From positions 310,001 through 374,000 of the forward strand of contig CM074696.1 in the NCBI GenBank assembly GCA_037367355.1: a stretch of 64,000 nucleotides of DNA. The letters are read 5' to 3'. A program made the translations under genes and the position numbers. This stretch comes from Neoscytalidium dimidiatum (lineage: Eukaryota > Ascomycota > Dothideomycetes > Botryosphaeriales > Botryosphaeriaceae). Shown piece by piece: positions 33,355 to 44,069 of the stretch (position 1 is its first letter; each line of letters begins with the position of its first letter). The notes below the pieces were generated by a model, which was not told the origin of the DNA, ran no database searches, and saw nothing but the letters and a program-made list of their open reading frames with translations.

Positions 33355-33821
33355 AACCACTCGGGTTTCCACTAAAGAGCGTAAATCCGCCATGCTACTA
33401 GCGCCGCGAACGAGGTGCCATACCCGCCGACCAACTTCACAGGGTCTATGCCCATATTCTCCTGTCCAACAACCCACGCCTGCTAGAAGGTAGCAATTAT
33501 AGACAAGCACTCGAAGCTGGCGGCGTAGAGGTAAAAGAAGCGGCGCCTCTCGACAGCGCTAGGGACGTTGCTAAAGGCTAGCGCAAGGGCGCAGTTAATA
33601 CCGAGGAACACGACCCCATAGACTTATACTATAAAGACGGCTTCCGGGGAGATTCGTTCTAGTGCCGGGCTGCCGTCCGGCAACGGGTGCCGCAGCGCTA
33701 TATAGTGTAGCGTGAAGATCATCGGTAGCCCCAGTACCAGGTTTAGGACACCCTTAATAATAAGCGCCACCCGGATAGGAGTTCCCGGGGAGGCAGGATC
33801 GATTTCTAGCGCAGGAAGCAC
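33355..33821 (-). pseudogene. RIP-damaged small membrane protein gene
   Basis: Minus-strand reading starts around PASPGTPIRVALIIKGVLNL and gives three or four hydrophobic segments: VALIIKGVLNLVLGLPMIF, VYGVVFLGINCALALAF, and a third ending SFAALVAWRIYAL. Two in-frame stops (EAVFIV*VYG and SIIATF*QAW) are TAA and TAG where CAA/CAG would keep the frame, the CpA-to-TpA change made by RIP. No ATG remains at the start. This resembles a host-type fungal integral membrane protein rather than a transposon product. It lies at the edge of the RIP block, so it may be a duplicated gene copy or a victim of RIP leakage. Confidence 0.6.
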
Positions 33822-33839
33822 GGCGTAGGCTCTCTTTTA

Positions 33840-34111
33840 TACTATCGCTATCTTCTCTTTCGCTCTTAATACTCTTAGGAGTTAGATAAGAAGGATATTA
33901 TAGTTACGTAGGTCGAGGGGTAGGCGGATAGATAATTTATAAAGATAGTTTTAGAAAAAGTAGGTAGTCTAACCTATATAAAATACTTATAATATAACTG
34001 TTAGCTTTATAGATTACTAGTATAAAAGTTAGAATATCTTACTTATCTTTTAGTAATTAAGTAATTTTTAGTAGTTAATAGAAAGTAAATAAACTATTTT
34101 AAATAAGAAAT
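33840..34111. repeat. RIP-mutated AT-rich sequence
   Basis: No CA/TG and no recognisable motif; joins the membrane-protein relic to an old LTR. Confidence 0.5.
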
Positions 34112-34430
34112 TATAACGATAGGGCCTCTACTACTAGGCTTCGAAGTTACCTAGTAGATTTAGATTTATCGAATATTTTACCTTAAAGACGAGGAAAGAA
34201 GAGTAATAATAAAATAAGAAGTTATATAATATAGAAGTTTAGTAGGCTTTATTATCTCTAATTTAAACTTTAAGTCTATATTAGAATTTTAAATTAACTA
34301 TAGGGGTTAAAAGTACTATCTAGCGAGCGTATCTATATACTATAAAAGAGCTATAATAATCTAGATCTAAGTATAATAGATTTATTAGAGGTAGATTAGT
34401 AGTATTTAGATCTATAGAGATCTAAAGTAG
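34112..34430 (-). repeat. partial family C-type LTR, interrupted by element C
   Basis: Matches the reverse complement of the 3' about 320 bp of the family C LTR, from the end (TATAACGATAGGGCC) inward to GAGATCTAAAGTAG, where element C with its ATTAT duplication is inserted. It shows nested insertion of the same family. Confidence 0.7.
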
Positions 34431-34435
34431 ATTAT

Positions 34436-34926
34436 TATTACGAACCCTAGAATATACGGGCGTTATAGCTATAAAAGGTATAAACCCGCATAGATAGGAA
34501 GTAAGAAGTCGATAAGAAGAAGCGCGGCGGGACGATAATACTAGCCGCTCGTACGATTAAGGAAGTCGGGAATCGGAAAACGAACCTAAGCGCTACGTAT
34601 TACGTACGGCCTACTTTAGATCTCTATAAATCTAAGTACCGTATATCTACTCTTAATAAATCTACTATATCTAGATCTAGATTATTATAGCTTTACTATA
34701 GTATATAGACACGCTCGTTAGATAGTATTTAGACCCTCGTAGTTAATTTAAAGTTCTAATTTAATACTATATTAACTTAGAGGTAATAAGGCCTATCGAA
34801 CTCCTATATTACGTAACTTCTTATTCCGTTATTACTCCTCTTTCCTCGTCTTTAAGGTAAACCCTTTAATAAACCCGAACCTACTAGATAACTCCGAAGC
34901 CTAATAGTAGAGGCCCCGTCGTTATA
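34436..34926 (+). repeat. 5' LTR of element C
   Basis: 491 bp, TATTACG...GTTATA, the RIPped form of TGTTACG...GTTACA. Confidence 0.9.
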
Positions 34927-35149
34927 CTTTAACTACTATCCTTATAGAAAAGGAAGTAATTTAATTAGAAAAATAGAAAGTATTTCCTTACCCTAAGAAG
35001 TACTAATAGCATTAGCTATTATAGCGGACGTATCTAGTAGTAAGTACGTATAAGAGGCGTAGAATACCCTAGGCTTATAGTAACCGCCGTAATATAGTAC
35101 GGTAGTAGGAAACTAATACCCTAATATACCGACTAACGAGGAGCTACTT

Positions 35150-38100
35150 AATATAATTCTAGAACTTCGAAATAAAAACGTAATCCTACGTATCTAGCTT
35201 ACCTAGGTACTAGCTCTACTACCGGCTACTAAGGTTAAGGTCCCGAAACTAGACTTATACTACGAAGACCGAAAAAAGACCTAAGCCTTTATTATATAGC
35301 TAAATAACTATATATACTTTATATACGGTAACTTCGCCGGCCCTGCCGAATAAGTCCTATACGCTAGTACCTACCTTAGAGAATCGACGGAATAATAGTT
35401 CCGACCTTTTAAGCGCGAGTACTAGGAGAAACCTATATACTTATAGTCCGAAATAACCTTAATAATCTTTAGCGACTACTAAAACTTTACGAAGTAGCTT
35501 AAGATAGCCTTTAGCGGCGTAGACGAGAATCGCCTAGCTATAAGGACCCTTATAAGTCTAAAATAGAAAGGAACGGTATAAGACTATATAGCTAAATTCT
35601 AAGACGCGGCATATCTTATAGACGGGCACTCCGACCTTACGCTACGTACCTTCTACTACTAAGGGCTAAAGAATAAGATTAAGAAAGCTATAACGTACTA
35701 TAAGGAACTAGAAACCCTTAACGATATAATTAAGCTAGCCCTACTTATAGACAAGCGTCGTATAGAGAGGTAGTTCGATAAGAAGGAGTATAACGCTAAT
35801 ACCTTAAGGTAAACTAAGCCTTATTATATATAAGAAGGAGGCGACGCTATAGAAATAGATAATATAGTACGATAAGATAAAGATAAGAATAAAAAGAACG
35901 GCAATAATAAGGGTAAAAAAAGAGAATAGAGTAAGAAAGAAAAAGAGCTCTATAAGAAAGAACTATATATCCGATATAGAGATAAATAGAGCGTAGAATA
36001 TAAATACTTAAAGAAAGAGTTACGGGAAGTAGTAGTAGCTATCTAAGGATAGAAGGCGCTACGAGAAATCGCTACTATAAAAATAGTAGACTATATAGCT
36101 CTAAGCTAGATAGCGTACTACGACGACGATTATACTATCTACTAGAGCGATAAGAACGCTACGGAGTAATATTCTAGTAAGCTACGACGACTTAATATAA
36201 TACTCCGAAAATTAGAAGAGACTACGGAGAAAGATATCGAAAGGCACTTCCCGGCCGACGAAGACCTCGTAAATAGCGAAACTAGAGAACTATACGATAG
36301 TATACCGGAATCTAGCGAGGTAGGAACTATCGAGTAATAGTAGAACTAGGCTATACTTAACCGGATTACCGAACACCTAAACTAGTACGGAGATATAAGA
36401 AATATTAAATCTAGTTATATTCCTACGATCTACTAGACCTCCGGATCGAGAATAGATCTACTACCGTAATAGTACTAGATAAAGAACGGAAAACTTAGCT
36501 TACGGTTTTTCGAGAACGACGTATAGTACCCCTAGAAGAAATTGCTAATAAAAACGGCCGATAAGGTAGTATTCTAGCTTAAAGAAGAAGCCCGGGGAAT
36601 ATAGTAGTAATGAGACCTTACGTCTCTACGCGATATAGCCTATACCCTCTACCGTTACGGTATAGCTACGCGAAGCCGCGGCACCCTATAGTAGATACCT
36701 AATAAAAAATACGGTAAACTAACCTTTTAGTACTAGGTACGTAACGGATAAATCTACTAGAGGCGTAAAATTAAGCGGGGACGATAGACTTAGTAGAAGG
36801 ATACTCCGATTCTAGTTAAGGAATAGAACGAGTATATACGCTACGAGATATTAAAAAACTAGACGGCTCCCCTAGCTAGGGACCCTAGAAGGAGCTAATA
36901 CGAAGATCCCTTAACTAAGTTATATACTTAATATTAAACGGAATATCTCGTAAATAGAAAGAACTTAAAATACTACTAGAAGTACTAGTTATAATCGAAG
37001 GAACTACTACGCTAGTAATAATCGATAGTAGTACGTAAGAAAATTTCGTAGATCCTAAATTCCTTAGGAAGAACGACTTACTATTCTAATCTAAGAAACG
37101 GCCCTACGAACTTAGAACGTTCGATAGATTATCGATAGAATATAGTAAGGGTTAGGTAAGAATCGAGACCGGTTAAGTACGAATAACCCTCGGAGATTAT
37201 AAAGAACAAATTAACCTAGACGTAATAATAAGCCTAAACTATAATATTGTCCTTAGGATATCCTAGTTAAAAACCTACGACCCGTATATTAGCTAGAATA
37301 TAGGAACTATAACGTTCTCTAGAGACAACTATAAGCGATATCTCGCGAATCTTAAGGTAAAAAAAAAAACTAAAGAGCTAGAGCTAGGAGCTAGAGCTAG
37401 GAAGCTAGAGCCGAGAGCTAGAGCTAGAGAACTAGAGCTAAAAGAGCTACGAGCTAGAGCTATCTAGAGAATACTTAATAGAGGCTAAGAGGATATCCCT
37501 TAATACCCTACTACGTATAAAAAAACGAGGAGAGTAAGCTTATATCGTCTATATTAAGCCTAGCTTAGAATAAGAATGCCGAATTATAGTATAGATTAGA
37601 AAACGGACCCTAGAAGTTAATACCCCCCGGCTACTTAGAGGAGACTATCTAAAGAAGATCTACGAGAGGTATAGCCCGCTAGGTAGAACCCTTAACTAGA
37701 TACGCGTAACGGAAAATACTACGGGACTAGAGAAAGTACTCTCGGAATTCTAGAAATACGCCGAATTATTTTAAGAAAGAGGTAAAGAATTATTACCTAA
37801 GTATAAGCTATAGGACTATAAAATACCTCTATTACTAGGAACGTAGCCTACGTTTAAGCCTATCTATTCTCTCTCGGAGAATAAGGCCGAAGCACTTAGG
37901 AAGTATCTAGAAGCGAACCTAAAAAGAGGATATATCCGACCCTCTACGTTACTAGCTAGATACTCTATTCTATTCGTATCTAAGAAAAATAGTAAGCTCC
38001 GCCTCTATATCGACTATAGGTAATTAAACGATATTACGGTAAAAAACCGATACCCGTTACTACGTATCGATAAATTATAGAATAGACTAAGAAAAGCTAA

Positions 38101-40740
38101 ATACTTTACTAAGCTAGACCTTAGAGAAGGTTATTACCTCGTCCGGATAAAAGAAGGCGAAGAATAGAAAACGACTTTCCGAATAAGATTCGGATATTAC
38201 GAGTATACGGTAATACTATTCGGACTTACTAATATACCGGCTACGTTCTAAAGCCTAGTTAATAATATACTACGACTATATTTAGACGTATTCGCACTAG
38301 CCTACCTAGACGATATCCTAATATACTCGGAAACGCTCGAAGAATATACTAAGCACGTATATAAAGTCCTATAGGTACTAGAGAAACGGAACCTTCGGAT
38401 AGCCCCCGATAAGAGCGAATAGTATATATAGAAAACTAAGTACCTTAGATTTATTATTACTCTAGAATATATTAGTATAGACGAGAAGAAACTAGACGCG
38501 ATAAGAGAATAGCCTATACCGAAAACTATTAAAGAAGTATAATCCTTTCTTAGCTTTACTAACTTTTACCGGAAGTTTATTCTAAACTATATAAAGATAT
38601 TAGCTCCGCTTATAGATTTAACTAAAAAAGAATATAGATTCGTATAGAAAGAAAGATAGTAGAATACTTTCGACTTATTAAAACGAATATTTATAGAAGT
38701 ACCGGTCTTAGAGCTATTCTACTCCGACCTACCTATAACGGTAGAAACCAACGTATCGGACTACGCTATCGGAGCGGTCTTAAGCTAGCTAGACGAGTAA
38801 GATAGACTATACTCTATTACGTATTACTCCCGAAAAATAATAGGACTAGAAAGGAACTACGACGTCTATAATAAAGAACTTCTAGCTATCGTTACGGCCT
38901 TTAAAGAATAAAGATATTATCTTAAAGAAGCTAAGTACTAGATTATAGTCTACTACGACTATAAGAACCTTTTATACTTTACTACTATAAAAGAGCTAAA
39001 TCGAAGGCAGGTTAGATAGGCTAAAGAGCTAGTATTCTACGATATAAAGATTATCTACCGGAAGGGATTAGAAAACGCTCGCGTAGACGCGCTAAGTAGA
39101 AGAGCCGACTATACGGAAGAAAGGCTAGAACTATAACCGGCGATACTAGTAGAATAGGAAGACGAATCTCTTATACCCGATAAACGCTAGATCTCCGCTA
39201 TATATAGAAGAAAAGAGAAACCTAAGAGGTCGCTTACTTCGGCTAGGCTAGTAGCCTTAGCGATACGCCTAGAAAGCTACGAATAGAATCGTAAAATCTA
39301 AGAAGCCTACGCGGAAGACGCTATAGTATAAGAAATTAAAAATTTAGAAAACGACCCCCGAGTAACTAGAGACGTAGAAGGAACAATCCTATTTTTAGGA
39401 TTAATCTACGTCCCGGTAAAACTACGGGAGGAACTCGTAAAGAATATATACGAGGCCCTAGTATATAGTTATTAAGAAACCGAGAAGACGATCGAGAGGA
39501 TTACGAGAAATTACTACTTTCTAGGGCTTAGAAGGATAGTCTAACGGATAGTTACGTAATACGACCTTTATATTCGAAGTAAAGCGGCGAGATACGTACC
39601 CTACGGGCTACTCTAGCTACTACCGGTATCTAAGCGCCCTTAGTAATCTATCTTACTAGATTTTATTACGGACCTACCTAAGTTAGAAGAACTACTTACT
39701 AGAGTTAAGTACGATTTAGTACTAGTTATCGTAGATAGAATAACGAAATACGCGTACTACTTACCCTACCTAAAGAGGGTAAACGCGGAAGATCTCGTAT
39801 ATACGTTCCTAAGAACTATTCTCGGCAATTACGGATTACTAGAAGAACTCGTATTAGATAAAGATAAACTATTTATATTATAATTCTAGTAGACTCTTAC
39901 TAAATAACTCGAAGTAAAGTATAAGCTCTTAACTACGGTATACCCGTAGATAGACGGATAAATAAAACGGACTAACTAGACGCTAGAATAATACCTACGC
40001 TATTATCTTAACTATATATAAGATAACTAAATAGAACTACTATCCTTAGCCTAGTTCGCGTATAATAGCTCTAAAGCGTCGGTAATATAAGAATTATCGT
40101 TCTACGCTAATTACGGTTATAAGCTATTAGCCTATAAAGAACCGATACCGAGCGAATTACTAGCCTAAAAAGAAATCCTTAAAGCCGACTAGTTAAAGAT
40201 ACTCTATAAATAACTATACTTAGACCTAGAATTCGTAGCTCTACGAATAGATAAGTACTACGATAAGCGGTACTAGAAGACACCGTAGCTAAAGAAGGGG
40301 GATAAAGTCTACCTTCTTAGAAAAAATATTAGAATAAGGCGGCTAAATAATAAGCTAGATTTTAAGAAAATAGGACTATTTAAGATCGAAGAAAAAATCG
40401 GAAAAGTTAATTTCCGCCTTAAATTACTAGAAACGATACGGATATACCCCGTTTTTTACGTATTCCTCCTAGAATCAGCACTAAAGAACGCTAAAACCGT
40501 AATCTATACGAAAGAGATACTTCTAGAAAATCTAGACGCCGACGAAAACCGAGATTAGAAAGTAGAGAAAGTCCTCGATAGCGGCTATATCGACGGTTAA
40601 TTCCGGTACCTTCTTAAATAGAAAGGAGAATAGAACGATACCTAGAAACCGCTAGAAAATTACGACGAATATAGACAACTTATTAATAAGTTCTATCGTC
40701 GAAACTCGGATCGACTAATACCGCCGACTCGTTAAGTATA
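35150..40740 (+). pseudogene. gag-pol of element C, RIP-inactivated
   Basis: Gag: TKVKVPKLDLYYEDRKKT and the FSGVDENRLAIRTLISLK stretch at about 35230-35570. Reverse transcriptase: FTKLDLREGYYLVRIKEGEE at about 38105 and [16 protein letters not shown] at about 38295-38345. RNase H: TNVSDYAIGAVLS near 38750. Integrase: LLDFITDLPKLEELL near 39655 and VIVDRITKYAYYLPYLK near 39725. GPY-like module: DFKKIGLFKIEEKI near 40360. Chromodomain: DG*FRYLLK*KGE near 40590. TAG/TAA stand where Gln or Trp is expected throughout. Protease and RT are separated by a short GAGCTA repeat tract (37374-37466). Confidence 0.85.
37374..37466 (+). repeat. GAGCTA-type tandem repeat inside element C
   Basis: About 90 bp of imperfect GAGCTA/GGAGCTA units between the protease and reverse transcriptase regions. 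It would encode a Glu/Leu/Arg/Ala-rich linker and may be an expansion specific to this copy. Confidence 0.8.
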
Positions 40741-40749
40741 AAGGACCTA

Positions 40750-41441
40750 AAATCGAAATTAGAAAACGAAGACTACCGCGCCTAATTAACCGGCTCGGAG
40801 CTCTTAGGCGGCGTAGTAGTAGAACTAACGCTAGGCGACCTAATAGAACGGATAGACCTATAGCGTTAGCTAAGGCGTCGCTACGTATACGCTTTACTAC
40901 TCGCGACTCCTTAGTATTTTTAGGGTTAGTAGGATTCCTAGCCTTACGAACCGACTCTAGGCGATCTAGCTTCTTTAACTCCTCGACCGTTTAAACCTTT
41001 CGGGAAATTATTAAATAAGCCCGATAACGAAGTAACTCCCTCTACTTTTTAACGCGATCTAAGCGAGCTATAGAGGTACGTAACTCTTAACGAGCCCTCT
41101 ATTTGTCCCGCTCGACCTTTAGTAAGGCTTAGCGAACTCGGAGAACTACGAATAAAAATTAGGAATAACGAGAAAAAGAAAGATAAAAAGAACTTATAGT
41201 TAGAATTATCTAAACTACTAGCGTTATAAGCGGACTTACCCCGGCGAGCGTACTTACCGTAACGAGAATACACCCTATCTATCTTATATACTACGAAGGA
41301 AGAATCGGAGTCGGCCTTACTAGCGTTAGCTAGAAGATAGGAAGAATAAGAAAAAGATATTAGGAAACCGTTACGATTAATCTCGTCGCCTAAAACTAAA
41401 TATTTAGTACGCTAGGCGGAGCGCTTACGCTTAGGAGGTAT
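40750..41441 (-). pseudogene. antisense Cys-cluster plus coiled-coil gene in element C, RIPped
   Basis: Between the chromodomain and the 3' LTR on the strand opposite to gag-pol. The reading begins at an ATA (RIPped ATG) at 41441 with PPKRKRSA, a basic nuclear-signal-like start. Next comes YSRYGKYARRGKSAYNAS at about 41210-41265, where Tyr stands for Cys (TGC to TAC), giving a Cx2Cx6C half-cluster. One frame over, a coiled coil with stops at Gln positions follows (ALLKVERDK*RAR*ELRTSI at about 41060-41120). Its position, orientation and architecture match the antisense gene of copy A although the elements belong to different families. Confidence 0.5.
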
Positions 41442-41543
41442 AGTAAGAAGGGACTTACGAGAAAGAAAGATAAGGAGAACGGAAACGAGATATAGATAGA
41501 AAGGAAGAATCTTCGAGCCGAAGATCTCTAACGAGGGGGATAG

Positions 41544-42034
41544 TATTACAAATTCTAGAATATACGGGCGTTATAGCTATAAAAGATATAAACCTATACG
41601 GGTAGAGAGTAGGAAGTCGATAAGAAGGAGCGCGGCGGGACGATAATACTAGCCGCTCGTACGATTAAGGAAGTCGGGAATCGGAAAACGAACCTAAGCG
41701 CTACGTATTACGTACGGCCTACTTTAGATCTCTATAAATCTAAGTACCGTATATCTACTCTTAATAAATCTACTATATCTAGATCTAGATTATTATAGCT
41801 TTACTATAGTATATAAATACGCTCGTTAGATAGTATTTAGACCCTCGTAGTTAATTTAAAGTTCTAATTTAATACTATATTAACTTAGAGGTAATAAGGT
41901 CTATCGAACTCCTATATTACGTAACTTCTTATTCCGTTATTACTCTCCTTTCCTCGTCTTTAAGGTAAACCCTTCGACAAACCCGAACCTACTAGGTAAC
42001 TCCGAAGCCTAGTAGTAGAGGCCCCGTCGTTACA
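41544..42034 (+). repeat. 3' LTR of element C
   Basis: 491 bp, preceded by the polypurine tract CGAGGGGGATAG. Confidence 0.9.
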
Positions 42035-42049
42035 ATTATATATAATATA

Positions 42050-43031
42050 TAATATAGATATTTAGATATTATAAACGAAGGTCGAACGAAGGCGCTTAGA
42101 TTTTATTAAGATTCTTATTATCTAGCTTAGTTAAGCTAAGAGCTCCGCGGATAAGAAATCTTAGAAACGAGCTTAAACTTAAAGAAGCTTTAGCTTAGAA
42201 GATTAAATAACTTATAAAAGTAAATAAAGATTAACGATTACTTACTTATAAAACTAATTAGAAAATAATAGAGCTTATATATATAGCGTAGCTAAAATTT
42301 AAATAGAAGTCTATTTAGCTATAAACGTAAGTCTTATTCTTATTTTAGTATAGTTAAAATATAAATAGAAGTCTATCTAGCTACGAACGTAAATCTTAAT
42401 CTTATTTTATTAAAAGTAGAACGGAAATACGCTTCTAAAAGTCTATAAATATTTAGATTATTATATTTATAATTAAGAATTATTAATTAATTCTTAAGTT
42501 TATAGTTTAGCTCTAAGAGGCTAGTCTAAATATATATATCTATTCTTAGACGGAATCTTTAGATAGTTTATATATATAGTTTAATAACTCTATAGCGAAT
42601 ATATTTAATAAAAGTAGTCCTTAATAAAAGTTACTTAGTAAGCGCGCTAGAGTCTTATACGAAAGTCTTATTCGAATTAGAGAGGTTATTCTTTGAATAA
42701 ATATAAAGTATCTAAAGAAAAGACTCGGTTTAGACTCTAAGAGCTTATCGGCTAGACTAGCGTAGATTTATTTTCTTAGTTTTTCTAGTTTTCTAGCTAT
42801 AAAGTCCGTAGTTTTAGTCTAAATTTAAAAAGGCTAGACTATAGGCTTTTAGTAATAACTATTTTAAATAATTTAACTTATTTAGATTTCTTATTTAAGG
42901 TCTAGTTTCTTAGTAATCTTAGGGCCGAATATTATTTATAATAGTTTAGGCCGAAACTATAGACTTTATAGCTAGAAAACTAGAAAATCTAAGAATAAAA
43001 GCCTATACTAGCTTAGCTAATAAACTCTTAG
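42050..43031. repeat. foldback element: left arm, loop and start of right arm
   Basis: 42050 to about 42870 is a long arm whose reverse complement is found in pieces at 42950-43031, 49604-50147 (after undoing an inversion) and 56717-56890. Shared landmarks include GCTTAGTTAAGCTAAGAGCTC (20 of its 21 bases are a self-complementary core region) and CTAGTTTTCTAGCTATAAAGTC. The loop is about 42870-42950. No coding motif is seen. Copy D is inserted in the right arm at 43032. Confidence 0.7.
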
Positions 43032-43415
43032 TATTACGCCGGGACTCTTTCTAGAAGAGTTAAGGCGCGTCGTTAGATAGCTTAGGCTTTCTAGAGCCGA
43101 TATAGTAGTAGATAGGAGAGGTTTATATAATAGTAGAATAGAAATTAATTAATAAGTTAACTACGAGGGTTCTAACTATAATAAATAAGTATAGTCTATA
43201 TATATAGAGTAATCGGTACGATTAGTAGTAATCTATAATATTAATCTACTAATTAGTACTAATTAGTAGTTCGAGCTTTATTAAGCGAGTATACGGTAGT
43301 CTAGTATATTAGTATCGGTAGATATTCTACTAAATTAGGCTCTAAGTTAATTACGTAGGCGGTAAGTAGTCGTAGAATTTCGTTATCCGCTTTTCTAGGC
43401 GACTATACCGTAATA
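43032..43415 (-). repeat. 3' LTR of copy D
   Basis: 384 bp, RIPped form of the 385-bp LTR of A. Confidence 0.9.
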
Positions 43416-43508
43416 CTATTTCTTCTCTAGGTAATCTTTAGCCTAAAAGTTAAGTATAAAGATAGTTAAGCTCTCTTCTTAGTTTTCTTAAGGTTATTTC
43501 TTACCGTT

Positions 43509-44060
43509 ATATTTAGTTCCGCTCGTCGATACGCGTTTCTTACTCGTATTCTTTATAACGGTACTAACGCTTCTAGATATTATTCTTTTTATATAAAGAG
43601 ACCTTATCTTCGTTATCTTATATTACCGGATTCTAAGAGGTATTATAAGTATACTAAGCGAGGCTATCTTTATTTCTTTTCTTCTAATATAGCTTCCTCT
43701 ATTAAGTTTCGTCGTATAGATTAATAACGGGACCGAGTACGAGCTTAGATTAAGTAGACCTAGCGCGAGATCGAAAGAAATAAGGTCGAGATTTAGCGGT
43801 TATAAGAGGAGGCTTAACGTTTAATTCGTTATACCGCTACTTCTTAGTTTAAGATAATCCGCCTATTATAGATACTTTCCTTTCTAGATTTCTAAAGTTA
43901 GAAGTTATTTAAGCGGGAGTTAGCGGCTATTAAGACTAAGAAGGCGTAGAAAGCGCGAGTAGCTTAGAGATTCTTATTATCTAGTTTAGACGGTAGTAAT
44001 ATAGCGGATTTCGATAGGCTAGTTTCTTAAGAGGTACCGATAGACTAGTTTTAAGTATTC
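43509..44060 (+). pseudogene. antisense Cys-cluster gene in copy D, RIPped
   Basis: ATA replaces ATG at 43509, followed by FSSARRYAFLTRIL, with Tyr at the expected Cys positions (DSKRYYKYTKRGYLY) and then FRRID**R leading into the coiled coil. Unlike copy A the frame is continuous through both sites where A lacks a base. Confidence 0.55.
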
Positions 44061-44069
44061 TTAACGCCT

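Larger units (their letters stand above)
34436..42034 (+). mobile_element. element C: complete RIP-mutated Ty3 chromovirus, 7599 bp
   Basis: Two 491-bp LTRs (34436-34926 and 41544-42034) are flanked by perfect ATTAT duplications (34431-34435 and 42035-42039). Gag, pol and chromodomain are readable on the plus strand through many TAG/TAA. The family differs from A/B/D/E in LTR and protein sequence. Confidence 0.92.
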
